From assembly GCF_001417965.1 (NCBI RefSeq), contig NW_018388402.1, positions 579,915 to 643,914 of the forward strand: 64,000 nucleotides of DNA, read 5' to 3'. Below the pieces are notes generated by a model. It saw nothing but the letters and a program-made list of their open reading frames with translations. It was not told the DNA's origin and made no database searches. Shown here in pieces: positions 58,725 to 64,000 of this stretch (the first letter of the stretch is position 1; each line of letters opens with the position of its first letter). This DNA is from Exaiptasia diaphana. Its lineage: Eukaryota > Cnidaria > Anthozoa > Actiniaria > Aiptasiidae. The position numbers and the translations under genes are program-made.

Positions 58725-61700
58725 CCCACAAGTCATTTTGCAATGTCATTACTGGACAATTTGCAAAAGAATTGCACAATTCAACCCTGCATATTACATC
58801 CCTTGCCCTGTACGTGCTGAGGCTTAACATTTATTGCTCTGCTCATCACAACAAGAGTCGCACCCATTGCAGGTCATGTAAAAGCCAAGGGGTATACACA
58901 TACCTATCCCTTCCATCCGCTCCATATCTTGACACGTACTATTACATATATCAAAACACTTTCCCTTTTAGGTCTTAAGGCTCTGAACATTCATTCATGG
59001 CTCTCATTTTCATTGAGAAACACATTTCTCACGCAGTATTTTGAAGGGGTGCATTTTGATATGTATAGTTTGAAATAGGCTAATCTGTGCAGTAAAGAAA
59101 AGTTATTCATATTGGCCAGTGTTTTTCAATCTAATTTCTCCTATTGGATAACTCCTAAAAAATTATTCCGGGTACATTTTGAGTAGTTCATTTTCACTTT
59201 CCATCTTTTCATCCAAATGGAATCTTTTCATCCAAATGGAACTTTACCGGGTATGGGTACACAGAACCAAGGTCCCAAAACCAAGAAACAATAAGATAAT
59301 TAATACAAAGCTTTATTTACAAATCTAAAATTTAATATAAAAATACCAACGGCTTTTATTCATTATCATTTACCAGCAGTAGAGTGAAACACACAATATC
59401 CATGAAACTAAAGTCAATAAGTGCTTTCAGAATTTTAGTAATAGACTGGTTTTGTTGTGAGGGTTTTCTTTATTGCCTTTTCTTGTTTTGGCTGCACACA
59501 AGCTGTTAAAAATGTCTTTACTAAATATAACGTATTTTGTTGGCAACTTTACCTTATTACATGGAATTGAGTGTTTCAGCCCTAGTAACTACAAAGTATT
59601 ATTGTGAGTGAATTAAGCTAAATTTACAACTACCTTTGTTAATTAGAGCTGTGATTATTATAATGGCATTTGTTTTGCAAAATTCTATTGGCCTAAACAC
59701 ATCACTCCAATGAGCAAAGCCATTAACTTCCCCCCTTATATTTAAGAGATTCTTTCTTTTGGGTGGATCAAGTAGTGGATGAGTGACTAATTAAAGAAAA
59801 TATATCCTATACCAGACTTGTACAACTTCTCCTAGATAAGCATCTGCTATAGAAACACTATTGTGTCCAAACCTACAATATCCATATAATCCATGGATTG
59901 GATTGTAGTCACTTTGTACAAGTCTTATTATAAGACTTCTTGCTCTCTTTCATGGGAGCTAAATTCCATTGTTTGTCACCACAATAGACTCTACCTCCAA
60001 TGAGGTCTTCTGGCTATATAGTCTTCCACATATGATCCACACTATCTGCATTCATTTGTGTTTTTCAATAATTCTATAAAACCCAAATTAATAATTATGA
60101 CATATTTCTGTCATTTCTAAGCAAGTAAAGTATATTAAACTGATTGGAAGTTACGATTGATTCCCTGTTTATGTGGAGATAGTTACTTTACAATGAGGGT
60201 CACACTACCAGAAGAGTCAAAAGTACTGAGGGTAGGATTAGTACCATGAATGTTCACTAAGCTTTCTTCTTCTAGTGATATCTGGATGTCTTATTAAGGT
60301 GTTGCTTATTAAGGTGTTGTCCTTAATAATGATAGCTAAGACCACCAAGACCATTAATTTGTGAGAACCCTTTCCAACCAAAACAACAGAGTAAGGATAC
60401 TCTTCTGGTCGCGTAACCTCAAGTACAGTCACTTCATCTCCATGTAAACTGGGCCTTATATTTCTCTTATATTGCTATTCTGCAGTGAAATAATAATATA
60501 AACATATAAATGCAAAACTATGTCAGTATTTTCTAGAGTTTTCCTCCATACTACAAATATTACCTATTTGACAAGAGAATTTAGCAATCTTTGCTAATAA
60601 GGATATGATAGATGCTGATATTTTGGTAAATGATTCAAGAATTCTAGTAAAAGAATTATCTACAACTTACTACAGTAATAGACAAAACTTGCACAAAAAA
60701 GTAGGCTTCTAGCCAAGGCTGGGGGTAATGGGATGGATAAAATAGAAGTGCAGAGAGTCTAGGCTTTGCTGAATTATCAACAGACTTTATGCAAATTTTG
60801 GGAATTAAATCAAAATCGTATGATTTTAGTTTGCTATCAATCAGATTGAACTATGCTTGAGATGTTTGGTCAGTGGACAAAGTCTACACAAAAGGTATTG
60901 TTCTGCGGACTTTTTGGTGGACATCTATTAGTAGTATAAACATTATTCTATACTTAGAATTATTACAAACAACGTGTTTGTAATGTCACAGAGAAAATTC
61001 ATAATATAAAGTCATGACAAGAGACTTCAGCTCCTCAGATGATTTAAAGCTCTTGATAGAAAGATTGAGAGTGAGACAATTGACATAAAACCACAAATTA
61101 TGAAACCTGCTGCGATAATTAACCATTCATGGAAATTTGAATTAAGGAAACACTCTGAAAACTAGTACTGCATTGCTTTCAATAGAACTAAATGCAAACC
61201 AGTTGTGGGTAAACTCAACTAATTGCCAGGAAATATATACAATAATTTTTCTTGAGTCAAAGGAATAATCAATTATGTTTCAAAATATTTTGTTTCAATT
61301 TTGTTTCTTTTTTTGCTGTCATGATGAATGTCATCAAAATATCCATAAAAGGAGAGAATTATTGCTATTTTGCAAAAAAAAAATACATTTAATTGATCAT
61401 CTACTTTTTTAACAAAAAAATCTTGAATGTCAACTACAATTTTCATTTTCGTTCGTAAGAATAGGAAAAAAATGCTTGAATGAAAAAAACAATATTATAG
61501 CAATGTATAGAAATAAAAAAATGATTGTGGTGCTCTTGAATTTACAGCCATTAGAGGACTGACATAACTTGATGAGACAGAACAAAAGGTTACCAATCCT
61601 TCCAAAAGCATCCACAAAAATGTCAAACTTAATCATTAAATCTTTTAAGACTGAATAATGTCAATATCTGTCCCCTTATGCATTCATCATGAACATATTC

Positions 61701-61772
61701 TAAAGGCTTTAGCTGTGACAATGTAAAACTACTGTTAAGAGAGTGTCAAAATATACTATGTTTATCTATCAA

Positions 61773-63487
<1,715 letters not shown>

Positions 63488-64000
63488 CTGCAAATAGACC
63501 AATTTATCAAAAATATTGACTTAAGATTAACACTGCACAAGACATTTCTATAACAACTAATTATAGTCTGATTAGAACTTGTGGCACATTTATTCATTAA
63601 CCCCTTGTAATTCCTATAATAAACTGACTAGGCTTTTCAAATACCCTTCAAATTAAGTCTTATTATTCTGTCAGTCATATGATAACATTAATGCTTTTAT
63701 TCTTGTTAGAAGATTGAAATGAATTCTAACTTTAGAAACAAAAGGAAATTAAGTGCACCCAGCAGGCCTTCTCCTAAGGGAACTTCCACTCCCAACACAT
63801 TTTCATTTCTAATTTCACTGTCTGAATGAACATTATTTTTTACATGGTAGACATTATGATTTCTGGTAAAGTCCTTTTCAAATTCTCATAGCAGTTTTTT
63901 TAATATTATAATAATTTTGGCAAACATTTGAACAAAATTAAAATAAAACACAGCAAGAAACCAAATAAAATATCAACAAATTTAACCATAAAAGGTGTTT
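63488..64000. other. Intron of second Src kinase, no exon seen
   Basis: A/T-rich sequence upstream of the SH2 exon. I found no SH3-coding exon before the window ends. Confidence 0.5.

Larger units (their letters stand above)
58027..61772. other. Region between the convergent Src-family genes
   Basis: Holds 3' UTR sequence of both kinases, a MITE at 58440-58724 and short tandem duplications near 59205-59241 (CTTTTCATCCAAATGGAA) and 60292-60320 (TTATTAAGGTGTTG). No third gene is visible. Confidence 0.55.

Overview
The window looks like about 64 kb of nuclear DNA from a cnidarian, most likely an anthozoan (sea anemone or coral group). The DNA is A+T-rich, genes are split by short GT-AG introns, and animal-specific families are present (two Src-family kinases, a class A GPCR, DSCC1, eIF3h). 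One gene joins a short collagen stretch to a fibrinogen/intelectin-like domain of the kind found in cnidarian secreted and skeletal-matrix proteins. Non-coding DNA is full of short palindromic non-autonomous DNA transposons (MITEs). One of them (9941-10163) matches, from memory, a hairpin element common in anthozoan genomes. No species can be named. Four single N positions (1334, 1393, 17835, 53961) show that the assembly is not perfect.

Layout. 1-5 kb: two small unrecognised, divergent first exons, then a class A GPCR on the minus strand. 5-11 kb: no convincing gene; a MITE graveyard with a nested cluster at 8888-9644. 11.1-16.1 kb: a membrane-anchored DUF885 (HExxPGHH) putative metallopeptidase on the minus strand, with its 3' exons not found. 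16.2-19.3 kb: two tandem units of about 1.47 kb whose last kilobase is almost identical. 20.1-24.5 kb: PPM1G protein phosphatase (minus), head-to-head with ethanolaminephosphotransferase EPT1 (plus, 25.0-28.9 kb). 30.4-34.1 kb: DSCC1 sister-chromatid cohesion subunit (minus), head-to-head with an EndoU-type ribonuclease (plus, 35.1-37.8 kb). 39.4-44.7 kb: secreted collagen/fibrinogen-like gene (minus) with two duplicated terminal exons. 48.1-49.4 kb: single-exon TFIIE-alpha (plus), convergent with eIF3h (minus, 51.0-54.7 kb), which is head-to-head with a Src-family kinase (plus, 55.1-58.0 kb). 61.8-63.5 kb: a second Src-family kinase (minus) that runs off the right edge.

The housekeeping genes serve unrelated processes: dephosphorylation, phospholipid synthesis, cohesion, transcription initiation, translation initiation and signalling. 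What they share is arrangement. From 20 kb on, strand alternates almost gene by gene, so several pairs probably share short bidirectional promoters. The observations most worth following are the ficolin-like gene with two alternative C-terminal knob exons, the nested MITEs whose insertion order can be read with filled and empty sites, the homogenised tandem repeat, and the two Src paralogues whose SH2-kinase modules have exactly equal coding length but different intron content. No retroviral, Polinton, CRISPR or rRNA sequence was recognised.
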